Assembly: GCA_963682025.1 (NCBI GenBank)
Contig: OY821522.1
Coordinates: 28,756,959 to 28,820,958 of the forward strand
Direction: 5' to 3'
Length of the DNA stretch: 64,000 nt
Source of the DNA: Cordilura impudica
Taxonomy: Eukaryota > Arthropoda > Insecta > Diptera > Scathophagidae
Program-made: the position numbers and the translations under genes
The notes under the pieces: model-generated
The model's database searches: none
Seen by the model: only the letters and a program-made list of their open reading frames with translations
Told to the model about the DNA's origin: nothing
In this document: positions 1 through 10,905 of the stretch, piece by piece
Layout of the letters: each line of letters starts with the position of its first letter
Numbering within the stretch: the stretch's first letter is position 1

Positions 1-42
1 ATGTAAAATAAAATTATGTTCACTTGCAATTTTATTTTACAT
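1..42. repeat. 15-bp inverted repeat (hairpin) at window edge
   Basis: Bases 1-15 (ATGTAAAATAAAATT) are the exact reverse complement of 28-42, with a 12-base spacer. It may be the edge of an element whose rest lies outside the window. Nothing codes here. Confidence 0.55.
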
Positions 43-330
43 TAAAAAAAAAATTTTACATTAAAAATAAAATTATAATGTGTGACCATAATTTTATATT
101 GTAGGTGTGAATGAAATTATAATATTTATATTATGATTTTATTCGGTGTTATCGTAACTTTTTGGTTCCGTTGGTGGCCATTATGTATAACGCAATTTGC
201 GTTGTTACAACCATTGACATAAAATCAAATTGTAAATTAAAAAAACAAACAATCTCTTTGAAAACCCAAAATTTCAACTTCTATTCTTTTGTAAGTAACT
301 GTATTATATAATTTTAATTTATAAATCTTA
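43..330. other. AT-rich noncoding sequence
   Basis: AT-rich, no coding potential or recognisable repeat; the last three bases (TTA, 328-330) form the left target duplication of the neighbouring MITE. Confidence 0.5.
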
Positions 331-901
331 GGGCCATTATTACAACTTGCCAATATCTAAAGTTAGGATTTTATCAGGCAGATTATTAGTTTTTCGTTAT
401 TACAACTATACTTTAAGCTAAAAGTGACCGATAAGCTAAAGGGAAGATATTGTTGCCTTTAACTTTTAACGTGAGGTTTATGTATTTAATATTGCCACAT
501 TTTCTGACCTATGAAGATGAAATTCACATCAATTTAGTTTTGGAAATAAATTTATTTATAGATACTTAAATATATGCTTGTATATTTTTAAAAAGTTTTA
601 TTACACATTTACAACAATTATGCAACTTATAATAAAGGTTTTTGGTTTTTATTCTATTGTTTTTATTGTTTATTTGCGAACAACTAAAGGAACGTTGCCA
701 CTATGTATTTTGATAAATCAATTTATTTGGTCAAAAGTAACCGGTGTTTCCTTTGGTGCTGCCACAATATCAAAAATATTAATTTTATTTTAATGGGAAG
801 TTGTAATAACGAAAAGAAGTTAAAGGTAACTTTATTGTTCACTTTAGCTAAAGTTACCTTTAACTAACATTTACTTTAAAGGCAAGTTGTAATAATGGCC
901 C
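331..901. mobile_element. PIF/Harbinger-type MITE
   Basis: A 571-bp non-coding element. Its termini are perfect 21-bp inverted repeats at 331-351 and 881-901, beginning GGGCCATTATTACAAC. It is flanked by TTA at 328-330 and 902-904. A 3-bp TTA/TWA target duplication and GGGC-type ends are the signature of PIF/Harbinger elements (family knowledge). The interior has further inverted segments (CTTTAGCTAAAGTTAC-like) and no transposase. The small reading frame at 578-793 shows no recognisable motif and is probably chance. The perfect termini suggest a young copy. Confidence 0.8.
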
Positions 902-904
902 TTA

Positions 905-1279
905 ATCTTATAAATAACATTCTATATTCCTGTGATATGTAACTCATTGGAGCTACATATCCCCTGTGATTTAAAATTAGGTTTAACAAATTTGGTTATT
1001 ATCTTCGGATAGATTGTAAATAAAGAATATATTAAAAAAATATTTTTTTTTATTAAATAAAGTAGAGCAAATATGATATTCTAAAATTTCGCTTTTATTG
1101 AGGAATGAGACTAGCATGCATTATGAATAGCAAAACACCGTAACAATTTTACATTGAATATAGTAAATAGGAAAATGGCGTTAGTTTTTACATTTCTGCT
1201 CTTTTATCCTTGGTAATTATTTTAATGCATGAAGTATTTTACTATAATTACACGTTATCGGTAAATAGGGAAAAGAATC
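905..1279. other. Unassigned AT-rich sequence
   Basis: No coding signal or repeat structure that I recognise between the Harbinger MITE and the non-LTR relic. Confidence 0.4.
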
Positions 1280-1930
1280 ATGCCACAACCGACAGAGCTA
1301 GTCGATGAACAGCCAGCATGCTGCCGACACCCAACATTCCGAATAAGACAACTGTACATGTAATTAGAAGCGCGTAACAAGTTTGATTCTTTTCGGATAA
1401 AAGTAATGACTCTATTAAAGTGCTGATTGCGGGAGCAATCTCTGAAATTAAGTCTAATCTGTCTCCTTGCCGTAGTGAATTTAATGTTGGAATCCTGGAG
1501 TATCGAATGTTCATTAACCATATTGATACGTCTACCTCATTAAAGATGGCTAGTCTTGAGATAGAGAATAATACGTTACACAGGAGACACAATCGTATAG
1601 ATATGGTTATTGGCGGGTTTCCTTCTGGGTTGGATGTTTTGTATGCTGCGATATTAACTATGGGTTCTGTCTTTAAAATTAATATTTCAAATTATGATAT
1701 TTCTCACGCTTGCTACACGCATAGCCGTAAATTAATCTTGGTGAAGTTTAATGGTGTGCTGATTCGTGATAAGCTTATGAGGAAGGATTTTAAGGTCCGT
1801 TCGCAAAGTTTCGGAAGTTATTGGTGGTGATAGCGATCATCGTGTGCTCCTCAATGACCATTATTCTGCGGCGCATAGTAGCAACTGTTCCGTTCAAATT
1901 ACTCTACACCTCACAAAGTTCAACTGTTTG
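1280..1930 (+). pseudogene. Non-LTR retrotransposon ORF1 (gag-like) relic
   Basis: The + frame around 1400-1830 reads like the C-terminal nucleic-acid-binding half of insect non-LTR ORF1 proteins. A 'DMVIGGFPSGLDVL' segment is followed about 45 residues later by 'LVKFNGVLIRDKLM', the RRM-like spacing seen in those proteins. After 1815 the similarity shifts frame and continues as 'RVLLNDHYS' to about 1930, where the segment ends at a Helentron-like element. There is no convincing start codon. Its function was RNA binding in the retrotransposon particle. It may be the 5' part of the same element as 7513-8100 and 16624-17010, which share its orientation. The assignment is by motif only. Confidence 0.55.
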
Positions 1931-1941
1931 AGCTGAGTTTT

Positions 1942-2450
1942 TTTATACCCTCCACTCCAGTGTGCAGAGGGAATATATAAGTTTGTCATTCCGTTTGTAA
2001 TAATTAGAAAAAAAAATTTGGAACCCATAAAATATATATATTTGTGATCCTTACAACAACCGGAGTTGATATAGCGATGTCCGTCTGTCCGTCTGTCCGT
2101 CTGTCTGTCCGTCTGTGGAAATCACGATGACGGCATCAATCGGGCAGCTAGGGTGCTCGTTGACATAAAAAATGATTCACTGATATCCTGAAAAGTTTGC
2201 TATTTAAAATCGTCCAAATCGGTCGATTAAGGCCCGAGATTTAAATGAAGAACTAAAAAAAGTCTTGAAAAAATATAATTTTCTATGTCGTTCTTGTCAC
2301 GATCACGCCCTCAATAGGACAGCAAGGTGATCCTTTTTAGTGAGAATGATTCACCAAATTCATGGGAAGATTTCTATTTCAAAAATCATTAAAATCGATG
2401 GAACAGGTCCAGGGAAATCTCTGAAAAAGTAAAAAAAATTAAAAACATGA
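1942..2450 (+). mobile_element. Helentron-associated (DINE-1/INE-1-like) element, family B
   Basis: It begins TTTATACCCTCCACTCC followed by a complementary GCAGAGGG, the 5' hairpin typical of dipteran INE-1-like elements. It then has GTTGATATAGCGATG and a TCCG/TCTG microsatellite at about 2086-2118. The first ~300 bp match a minus-strand copy at 59500-59838, which shares the hairpin, microsatellite and GCTATTTAAAATCG. The 3' limit is uncertain; similarity fades after about 2450. Family assignment rests on structure and memory of Drosophila elements. Confidence 0.6.
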
Positions 2451-2820
2451 TGTTTCTATATTGTTCTTGTTGTTATTCGAAATGTTGTATTGTTGTCATA
2501 GCTGGACTTGTTGTTTTTGTGGTCGTTGTTGTAATATTATAATAAAAACTAACCCTTTGTAAATTTTTTTTTATAAAATCTGGTAGAAAAATTTAAAAGT
2601 TTCCATTGTTTTGGCATCACTAAAAAATATTCTAGATCATTTCTGTCATTGCCACGAGCCTGCCTTCAAAGTTTCAGATAGATTGGGTGACGGAAAGGGG
2701 TTAAAATCGATCCAAAATTTTTTCGACACTACGAGTTGATATAAAGGGAGTAAAAATTCACCAACATCTAAAGCAAATAATGCTAAAATACCTAGTTGTT
2801 AATAAAAAAAAAAAAAAATT
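2451..2820. other. Unassigned, possibly continuation of family B element
   Basis: AT-rich with GTTGTT runs and a poly-A stretch just before 2820. No coding signal. It could be the degraded body of the preceding element. Confidence 0.35.
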
Positions 2821-3432
2821 GGGCAATTCACAATGGGTAATATATCGTTGTATCTGTTGTATCGTGTATCACTTTACAATAGTGTTAAATTGTTGTTGGT
2901 AATTTTCACTGAAAAATCTGATACACGATCCAACTTCATTTGCTATGTTTAGTAAATGTTGTATATTGTATCATAACATATCAGTCCCAAGTGAATGCCA
3001 GTTTTTATGAAAAAGAAAAAACAAATACATAGAATTTTATCAGCATAAATAATTATAAAATAAAATATGGCAAATAATGCAAATAACGCAAATACATCGA
3101 TAAGTTTATTTATATAAAAATTAATGTTTATATTTTTAGTATGTATTTTCCAACCAAAACATTTAACATTTTTTTTTTTCATTATTAGTTAAAAAGCAAA
3201 AGGTACGTAACTAAAACTCCAGGGTATATCTCACGACCAAAAAGCAAACACTGACAAGTGTTTTCTCTTATACAAAATAGCAGATGCGACGAATCGATCT
3301 TTCCTCGTTTGATCGAAAATTACAAAGGAAAACGTTTTACAATATGAAAATACAATTGAGTGTTCACAACAAATGATTGTATTGTGTATTTCAATACAAC
3401 ATACAATATACAACACCTGTTGTGAATTGCCC
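2821..3432. mobile_element. MITE with GGGCAATTCACAA termini
   Basis: GGGCAATTCACAA at 2821 is mirrored by its reverse complement ending at 3432. Imperfect complementarity continues inward through TTGTAT-rich sequence for about 40 bp. The ~612-bp body has no credible transposase. The left flank is a poly-A run, so the target duplication cannot be read and the superfamily is unassigned. An internal 'GACCAAAAAGCAAACACTG' stretch recurs near 5540, so part of it is itself dispersed. Confidence 0.65.
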
Positions 3433-4415
3433 AAATGTAAATTTAGCAAAAAAAAATTTATGTATTAAATTATTTAAAGAGAAAAACACAAAAATAACCT
3501 TTGATGTTGTATTTTTTGTGTGTAATATTTACATATACATACATACACATATTAAATAATACAAATAATATACATATATTATATATATGTATGTATGTAT
3601 ATTCATAGTAACTGCATGTTAGAAATAAATCGGTATATTATTTTATTTACATAAAATTCTGCAATATTTTGTTGTGGGGAAAATACATTTCTTTTGCATT
3701 AACAGAGTGTCACTTCATTTTGCTCAGCGTGACTATGCCACAGTAGATGGCGCCACAATTTTTGCTCTAATTAGCTTTGCAATAGTTATTTCTATTTTAA
3801 CATCAATGTCAATATTTTCAACTAGATATCATACAGAACAATGTTAAGAGTATACACGGGCTGGTCTTTTATTTCATACGATTTTTCATTATTCTTTTAC
3901 AAATATGAACATAAGTTTGGCATGTTAACTTTTTGTTGTCTTTACAAAATAGAGTTACCGAGTTCATCAATGAGTTTTTTGCTTTCAAAACAGTTCTACA
4001 TAGTTATATAGAACTATTATTCTGCTTTACCTACAAAATATCTGATTGCGATTACATCTAATTTTTAAAAATTGTTTATAATTAATAAAGCATTATTATT
4101 CACATAAATACAAAATTGCACTTTTTAAATTTTCCATTCAAATTTAAGAAAATATCAATTCTAATAAAAACTTAAATTAAAATTTCCAATTATAAATTAG
4201 AAAATATTAATTGAATTTCAGAAAATCATATCAAAACGTCGGAAATAATAATTTTAAATTTAGAAGACATCAATTGCATCTTTAATATATAAATTTTATT
4301 CGTTAAACACAAATTGAAATTCCAAAAAAAAAACACCAAATATGTTTACATTTACATATGTTTACATTTAAAAAAAATATTGCCATTCAGGAGATATTAA
4401 TAACTTTTCAGTACC
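3433..4415. other. AT-rich intergenic sequence
   Basis: No coding potential. It contains a short TATG/TATA microsatellite near 3560-3600 and the isolated GGCGCC-containing motif listed separately. Confidence 0.5.
3738..3755 (+). promoter_or_regulatory. Possible CTCF-like motif
   Basis: CCACAGTAGATGGCGCCAC is close to the CTCF core (C-C-A-x-x-A-G-R-x-G-G-C-G-C) known in Drosophila and vertebrates. It is the only GC-rich motif in about 1 kb of AT-rich DNA. This is a sequence match only; such sites also occur by chance or within repeats. Confidence 0.25.
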
Positions 4416-5003
4416 GCGATTCAGTTACTTCTTTTAACGAAAGTCGAATCGTAAAAAAAGAAAATTGCAAAATTATCAGTAAAATTTTTAAACGATATTC
4501 GCTATTGTTAAAGTCGGCTGTTGTTGTTATCTAAACGACAACCATTTTTGTGTTGTTTATTCAATCGATAAAAACTTAAATTTTTGGTTGAAATGTCGGC
4601 ATACATAAATAAAACTCATAAAATAGTAAAAATATTTTGCTTTTATTAAAAAACTTTTTTATATAAATAAAAAAATTATATAGCATATTCAATTCATTAT
4701 TTCATTTTCAAATAAATAAACAGAAATATTATTAAAAAAAATAAAGATATTAAACATAAACATAAAATCATCCTGTCAAACACGAAGTAATTTGTTTTTT
4801 TCTATTCTTTGTGTTTTTCGCTTATTTTGACAGAGGTGCCACTAGTTTACAATTTAAATAAATAGAAAAACAGATTTGTCGACTGTCGTTAAGATGTATG
4901 TACTTAGTGATTCACTTAATCCTTAGTGCAAACAACAATGGCTGTCGATATATTTTGCGATTGTCAGATCGTTGAATTTGAAATTTGCAGAATCGCACTA
5001 CAG
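4416..5003. repeat. Dispersed ~0.5-kb repeat, copy A
   Basis: It starts GCGATTCAGTTACTTC and ends near CGCACTACAG. The same sequence recurs in direct orientation at 6262-7509. Shared blocks include AACGATATTCGCTATTG, CTAAACGACAACCATTTTTG and TTGTCGACTGTCGTTAAG. It is non-coding. Possible imperfect terminal symmetry (GATTCA...TTTAACGA at the left, TCGTTAAG...GAATCAC near the right) suggests a MITE, but I could not fix clean ends or a target duplication. Confidence 0.65.
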
Positions 5004-5691
5004 AAAATATTAATTTAAATTCAATGAATTTAAGAAAACCTCAAATGATATTTAAGAATTGCTAATATAAAAATTGTTACATAAGTAAACGTAATTTGAT
5101 GAGAATGTTATTTTTTATATATAAATTTTCACAATTTTTTTTGGATGAAAATTTGAAGTTTTTCAGAAAATAAAGATAACATTAAATTATTTTATTTAAA
5201 ATGTTTGGGACTTTTGGTTTTTTGCGTTTGGCATCCCTAATTTGATTATTTATTATTATAAATTTATTCTCTATGTTTTCAAAATATGGCAATATTTAAA
5301 AAAAAAGTTGAGAGAGCTTTTTTTTTTTGGTTATTATTTTGTTACTCCATCCGACCTATATGGCCACAATGAAGAAATATTTGGCCAGTTAAAAGAAACT
5401 ATACAGCCATCTCCAATGCAATGGAGGTTAGGGCGAGCTATTTAATTAGCAAAAACTAAATTAAACGAGAAGTTATGTCATATAACCGGAAACGCATGCA
5501 TATAGGTATATAACCTAAATGCATGGCGATCACAACCACGATGACCAAAAAGCAAACACCGAAATAAATCCGAAATAATACAAAAGACGAAAACCAACCC
5601 AAAGAATTTTCTTAAATAATTTGGTATTAAGTTTAACAAATTGTTTACTTTTTCCAATATTTTGTTTACATTTATTATCAATATTCAAACC
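5004..5691. other. Unassigned AT-rich sequence
   Basis: No gene recognised. The stretch near 5535-5570 (GACCAAAAAGCAAACACCG) is shared with the MITE at 2821-3432. The part adjoining 5692 is probably the body of a family B Helentron-like element. Confidence 0.35.
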
Positions 5692-5747
5692 GAGGTGGAG
5701 GGTATTAAAGATTCGGCACAGCCGAATTTAACACTCTTACTTGTTTA
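5692..5747 (+). mobile_element. 3' tail of a Helentron-associated element
   Basis: GGAGGGTATTAAAG is followed by a hairpin (ATTCGGC-ACA-GCCGAAT) and CTCTTACTTGTTT. Ending in a hairpin followed by CTTACTTGTTT is characteristic of DINE-1/INE-1-like 3' ends in flies (recalled from family knowledge). It may be the 3' end of the element that starts at 1942 or of another copy. Confidence 0.55.
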
Positions 5748-6261
5748 ATGTTGGTCTTGAATTTGCCAATCGATACCTCTTTCGGCGTGGCGGCTGGCCA
5801 TCTCAATACGTTATGTAGAAAGTTTCTTAAACGAGATGTACAATAGTAACTCTATTCTTATTAAATAACGATTTTTTTTATAAATTTTATAACCTTTAAA
5901 ATTTTGTATCTTCAAATTTTATTTTTGATGATCTTTCTTTAATTGTTGGAGATTTTTCTTTATAATTATTCTTTTGCTTCATTTGTTACTCGTATCTTTC
6001 TTATAAAATTATTGCTTTAATTATTAGTTTTTTATATATTTTTTTCTTTCATTTGCTTATGATTAGCTGAATTGGCTATATCATTTGTTATATAGCTGGT
6101 GAAATTACTGTAATGTTGTTTGATCAGTTTTGCATTTTCTTTTGGTTCCCCACAGTAGTGCTTACTAACATTAATGATGTCCCTTGAAAATAATATTGTT
6201 TCTGTCATAAACAACAACTCTTATTTTAAGTCTGTGTTACATGCTTATATGGATCAGTAGA
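5748..6261. other. Unassigned AT-rich sequence
   Basis: No convincing coding segment or repeat boundary. Short frames here show no known motif. Confidence 0.4.
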
Positions 6262-7509
6262 GCGATTCAGTAACTTCTTTAACGATAATCGAATCGTTAA
6301 AAAAAGAAAATAACAAAATTATCGATTTTCGTATTCAGTAATATTTTTAAACGATATTCGCTATTGTTAAAGTCAGCTGTTGTTGTCATCTAAACGACAA
6401 CCATTTTTGTGTTGTTTATTCAATCGATAAAAAGTTAATAAAAACAAATAAGAAAATTATAGTCGGTCTAGACCGACTATGCGATACCCTATACCATGCG
6501 TTTAGAGACCCTATCTCATAGACCCAACTAACTGGACATAGAGAATAAGCATAAACCAAATTTGAGTGGGATTTTTGTTAATTTTTTTGCTGCAGATATG
6601 AAAAAGTTCATATCAGATGCTATATCTATATGGGGACTAGGCCCAAAAATGGACCGATCCTGACCATGTTTGGTAAAGTCTCTTGTATTTTGCAAAAATA
6701 TATACAAACAAAATTTGAAAAGAATCCGTGCAATATTTTTGTTTTTTGATAGATTTAAGTGAAGGTCGGGAAGCAGCTCCATATGGGGCCTATGACTAAG
6801 AGTTATCCCATAGGTATCATTTTTGGACTACTGATTAATGGATGTAATAAACACATACAAACCCAATTTGACTAAGATTTATATGATAATTTGGATCTTA
6901 TGGCAATTTATATTGATTTCATAGGGGTCATTTGTATGGGGGCTAGGTCTGAACATGGACCGATTCTCACCAATTTCTTATATACCAAATTTCATATTCA
7001 TATTTGCGACCTGCAGTTTGATTACAAGCTTTACATGGACACACAGACGGACGGACGGATGGACGGACATCGTTAAATCGAATCAGAAAGTCATTCTGAT
7101 TCGACCGGTATAATAAAAGATGGGTCTAGGTCAAATATTTTTGGTAGTAACAAACAGCAGCACAAAGTCATTATACCCAAACCACATAGTGGTATAGGGT
7201 ATAATCATAAAATAGTGAAAATATTTTGCTTTTATTTTAAAAACTTTTTATATAAATAAAGAAATTAAATAGCATATTCAATACATTATTTTATTTTCAA
7301 ATAAATAAACAAAAATATTAATAAAAACACGAAGTGATTTGTTTTTTTTCAATTCTTTGTGTTTTTCGATTATTTTGACCGAGAGCCACTGGTTTACAAT
7401 TTAAATAAATAGAAAAATAGATTTGTCGACTGTCGTTAAGGTGTATTTAGTGAATCACTCAATCGTTAGTGCAAACAACAAGACTGTCGATATAATTTGC
7501 GCACTACAG
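6262..7509. repeat. Dispersed ~0.5-kb repeat, copy B, interrupted
   Basis: Second direct copy of the repeat at 4416-5003, ending GCGCACTACAG. It is split by a Helentron-like element at 6445-7204. The left half resumes right after the insert at TCATAAAATAGTGAAAATATTTTGC, matching copy A around 4617. Without the insert it is about 490 bp, shorter than copy A because of small deletions. It abuts the non-LTR endonuclease relic at 7513. Confidence 0.65.
6445..7204 (-). mobile_element. Helentron-like repeat family A, copy 1
   Basis: One of eight copies of a ~0.8-kb repeat. Structure on the + strand: CAAATAAGAAAATTA, a perfect 20-bp palindrome TAGTCGGTCTAGACCGACTA (6460-6479), GATACCCTATACC (6483-6495), a ~600-bp body, a GGAC/GGAT microsatellite (~7045-7070), and the complementary GGTATAGGGTAT at the other end (7191-7202). 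Read on the minus strand (TTATACCC..., microsatellite, hairpin, CTTACTTGTT-like end) this matches the layout of DINE-1/INE-1-like Helentron-associated elements. It has no coding capacity. Confidence 0.7.
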
Positions 7510-7512
7510 CTT

Positions 7513-8100
7513 AATGTAGCTCATATTAATTGTTAGAGTATTCGTGCTACCGCTAGATCTTTGAAATTCGATTTTTAGCTTGACATTATTGCTGTTCCTG
7601 AAACCTGGCTGAAGCCATACATTTCAAGCCGTACGGTTTCTATTGCTGGTTTCAAATTTTTTAGAATATATCGTTTAAATGTGAGTGGAGGTGGGGTTGG
7701 TATTTATATTTCAAATAATATTGGATTTAAGGTCGTTGCTAAGGGTACGAACCGTAGATCTTGTGGATATTTTTTTATTTAACTTATTTTTGGTACTGTA
7801 AGATGGGGCTGTATTCCTTCCTCATGTTGATGCATCGTCTTTTGAAGCTCTTAATCACGATCTGTTTCCAAGATATCAAAACATTGTTGTACTTGGTGAA
7901 TTTAATTGTAACTTGTTTGATATTTCTAAATCATATCCGTTCGTTATCTCTTCGTTTAGGTTTTTCTGTGTTTCATGAACTCACTATGGCGTAGCACATG
8001 GGTCAAATCTCTAATTGATTTATTTTCTGGCCGGGTTCAGGGTCCGTCTGTACCGCAACTGTAGAGTATTTGTCTCATAATAATTATATGGCCACTCTAT
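7513..8100 (+). pseudogene. Non-LTR retrotransposon endonuclease relic
   Basis: Frames from 7513 on resemble an APE-type endonuclease of the jockey/I kind. Visible pieces are 'AHIN' at the start, 'IIAVPETWLKP' (catalytic-Glu region), 'GGGVGIYISNN', and after frameshifts 'VVLGEFNCNLFD' (matching the GDFN motif) and 'SLIDLFSGRVQ'. At least three frame changes and several stops make it dead. It ends where the Gypsy element begins near 8107. This enzyme would nick target DNA to prime reverse transcription. It could be continuous with the RT relic at 16624-17010 on the far side of the Gypsy insertion. Confidence 0.7.
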
Positions 8101-8156
8101 TAAGTAGCGGTTATTAGATATTACTGTACGAATATAACAAAAAAAAAACATTGAAT

Positions 8157-9857
8157 ATGACTACAGCTGCACCAGTTACAGTTTTTCAAACATCGAATGT
8201 CCCGGAATTTTCTCCGAGCATTGAACCTTGGCATGTGTGGAAAGAGAGATTAGACATTCATTTCTGCGAAATAGATTGCAACGATGACAACAAGAAGAAT
8301 ACAATCGTGTTAAAATCTATTGGGGCTGTATCTTACAACACTTTATATAGTCTCTGTAGTCCATGTTCACCAGCCAGCAAGACATACAAGGAATTGTGTA
8401 ACATTTTAAACTTACATTACACTTCACCTGTAATAGTTTTTAGGGAGAGAAAGCAATTCCACTCATCTACAAAGACTGAATCAGAAAGAGTTGCTGAATG
8501 GTTTGCTAGAGTTAAGCAACTAGCCCTTAATTGTAAATATGGTGAAAGCTTGGATGCATTTGTACTAGACCAGTTCATAATGGGTTTACCAGGTATTATC
8601 TTTGAAAAACTTTGTGATGAAAATGAAAAACTTACTCTTCAAGTTGCCCTTAAGAAGGCTATGCTTATTGAAACCAGAATATTCCCAAATACAAATGCTA
8701 CATACTGTGTTAATTACGTCAACAAAAACAGATATCCAAACAAAACATCGGGCCAGCACAACGTTGAGAGGAAACGACTTGGTCCAAACAATTCGGATAA
8801 TGAGGAACCAGCTGAGTATTTATTTCAAAAATCGATTTTAAGTTTAATAAATAATACTTCTAATGATTTATATAATGTTTCAGTTACAATTGATGGAGTT
8901 AGGCTAGATGCTGTACGTGACACTGGAGCACCATGTACACTGATTCCCATCTCATTTTATAAAAATAAAAACATCTATAAATATTTAAGACCTTGTAAGA
9001 TTCCATACGTTGACTACAATGGTTCGCGAATTTGTGTATTGGGTGAGTATGATGCATCAATTAGTTGTTGTGGTGTTACGAAAAATGTTGTTGTTGTTGT
9101 TTTTAAATCAAGGAGTCCCCCTTTACTCGGTCGTTCATTTCTAAGAACATTTAAATTTGATTTAGTACAAATCGGTTTCGCAAGAGAGCAGAATAAATTC
9201 TCGGTCATAGTGGAAGAAATTGAGAGAGAGTTTAAAGAAATTTTTGAAGATAGTCTTGGCATTTATAATGGAACAGAAATATCACTTAAAATAAATGAGT
9301 GTGCTAAACCAATTTTTTTTAAACCGCGACCTATACCGTTTGCTTGGAAATCAAAAGCTGAAAATCAATTAAATAATTTAATAAAAATTGGTGTTATAGA
9401 ACAAGTTGATAACTCAGACTGGGCTACGCTGCTGGTACCAATTCTAAACCCAAATGGTGAAATTCGCATTTGTGGCGATTACAAAGTAACAATTAACAAA
9501 TATTTAGAAGATTTTAAATATCCATTACCAAGGATTGAGGAGATATTTACATCTCTCCAGGGCGGTGAATTATTCACCAAACTTGATTTGTCAAATGCGT
9601 ACAATAAATTAATGTTAGATGAAAAATCCCAACTTCTATGTACCTGGAGTACACACATGGGTATATTCAAAGTTAAACGTTTGCCATTTGGCATAAAAAT
9701 TGCTGCAGCCATATTCCAAAAAACTATGGAAAGTTTACTGCAAGGCATACCTAATGTTGTCGTTTATCAGGATGACATAACTGTTACGGGAAAAGACATG
9801 AAAGTGCATGTAAAAACACTAAAGGCCGTTTTGAACAAATTGAAATCAGCTGGTTAA
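8157..9857 (+). pseudogene. G1 gag-protease-reverse transcriptase
   Basis: The frame begins at ATG 8157; an upstream in-frame TTG at 8151 is not a plausible start. About residues 1-180 are a Gypsy-type Gag (W-x-x-W-K-E-R-L near residue 25, 'FIMGLPG' near 140). No CCHC zinc knuckle is visible between Gag and protease, so one may be deleted. The protease carries the D-T-G triad ('RDTGAPCTLIP', about residues 255-265). The RT follows with 'YPLPRIEEIF', 'LFTKLDLSNAY' and the catalytic 'YQDD' near residue 540. The frame stops at TAA 9855-9857, but RT similarity continues in the same frame directly after it, so this is a point nonsense mutation. Confidence 0.85.
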
Positions 9858-10905
9858 AAATTGAACATACGAAAATATATGTTCCTTCAGGAAGAAATTT
9901 CTTACTTAGGATTTACCATTAATAAGCATGGCTTAACAAAACGAAAAATTTTGAAAGAATATCTAGTGTAGTTTCAGCACCAATACCGCAAAATGTTATC
10001 GAAGTGAGAGCATTCATAGGAATGGTAAATTATTATTCAAAATTTATACCAAATTTTGCTCAAATCATGTCACTATTATATTATCTTTTACAAAAGGATG
10101 TTCCATTTAAATGGACCAAACAGTGTCGGTCATATGAGACAATAAAACATGAAATTACATCTGATCAAACGTTGGTTCATTTCAATGCTGACTTGCCCAT
10201 CACTTTGTCAACCGATGCAAGTTGTCATGCTGGAGTTTTATCGTATGACTTTTCGGATGGTCTTAGGCCAATAGCGTTCATTTCGAGATCATTGAGCAAA
10301 ACTGAAATGAATTACAGCACATTAGAAAAAGATGCTTTGGCTATAATATTTTCTGTCATCAAGTTAAAACAGTATCTACTTGGCAACAAATTTTTATTAC
10401 AAACTGATCACAGACCTTTAATAACTTTATTTGGGGAACATAAAGGTTTGCCAGTTATGGCATCTGCCAGACTGCAGAGGTGGGCCCTTACTTTGTCTGG
10501 ATTTAATTACACAGTAAAGTACATTAAGGGAGCTGTAAACATAGCTGATGGATTGTCACGAATGCCTCAATCGAGTATAGGGAACTCACTTGATGAGAGC
10601 ACGTACGATAATCTTATAGAATCTGATAGTGGATTAAATTTAAACTTTAAAGACATAGCGCGAGAAACGCGAAGAGAGGAAATCTTGTCTTGCAATATCA
10701 AGAGGAGTAGTTTTGAATTTGGACAACGATGAATTTGCGCCTTTTCGTAATATGCTCTGTGAGTTATCAGTTGATCAGAATTGCATTTTGTGGTGTTATA
10801 AGACCAACCATTTTAAAAGAGTTACACAGATCTCATTTGGGCATTGTTAAAACAAAGACATTGGCTCGATCTTATGTGTGGTGGCCCAATTTAGATAAGG
10901 ACATT
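9858..10905 (+). pseudogene. G1 RT thumb, RNase H and integrase zinc finger
   Basis: It continues pol after the nonsense codon ('YMFLQEEISYLGF'), with a frameshift near 9942. The next open stretch (10004-10732) has the RT connection region ('FIGMVNYYSKFIP') and RNase H motifs ('STDASCHAG', 'LEKDALAII', 'LLQTDHRPL', 'IADGLSRMP'). A further shift near 10730 leads to the integrase HHCC region: 'ELHRSHLGIVKTKTLARSYVWWP' is its HH half. It is cut at 10905 by the inserted DNA transposon; the CC half lies at 14480 onward. Confidence 0.8.

Noticed and set aside
2949..3559. Small hydrophobic frames on both strands
   Set aside because: They arise within an AT-rich MITE and have no start context, motifs or splice support.
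6528..7076. Recurrent short frames in the ~0.8-kb repeats that look conserved between copies
   Set aside because: Similarity comes from the repeat DNA; frames differ in length and phase between copies and show no codon-level constraint.
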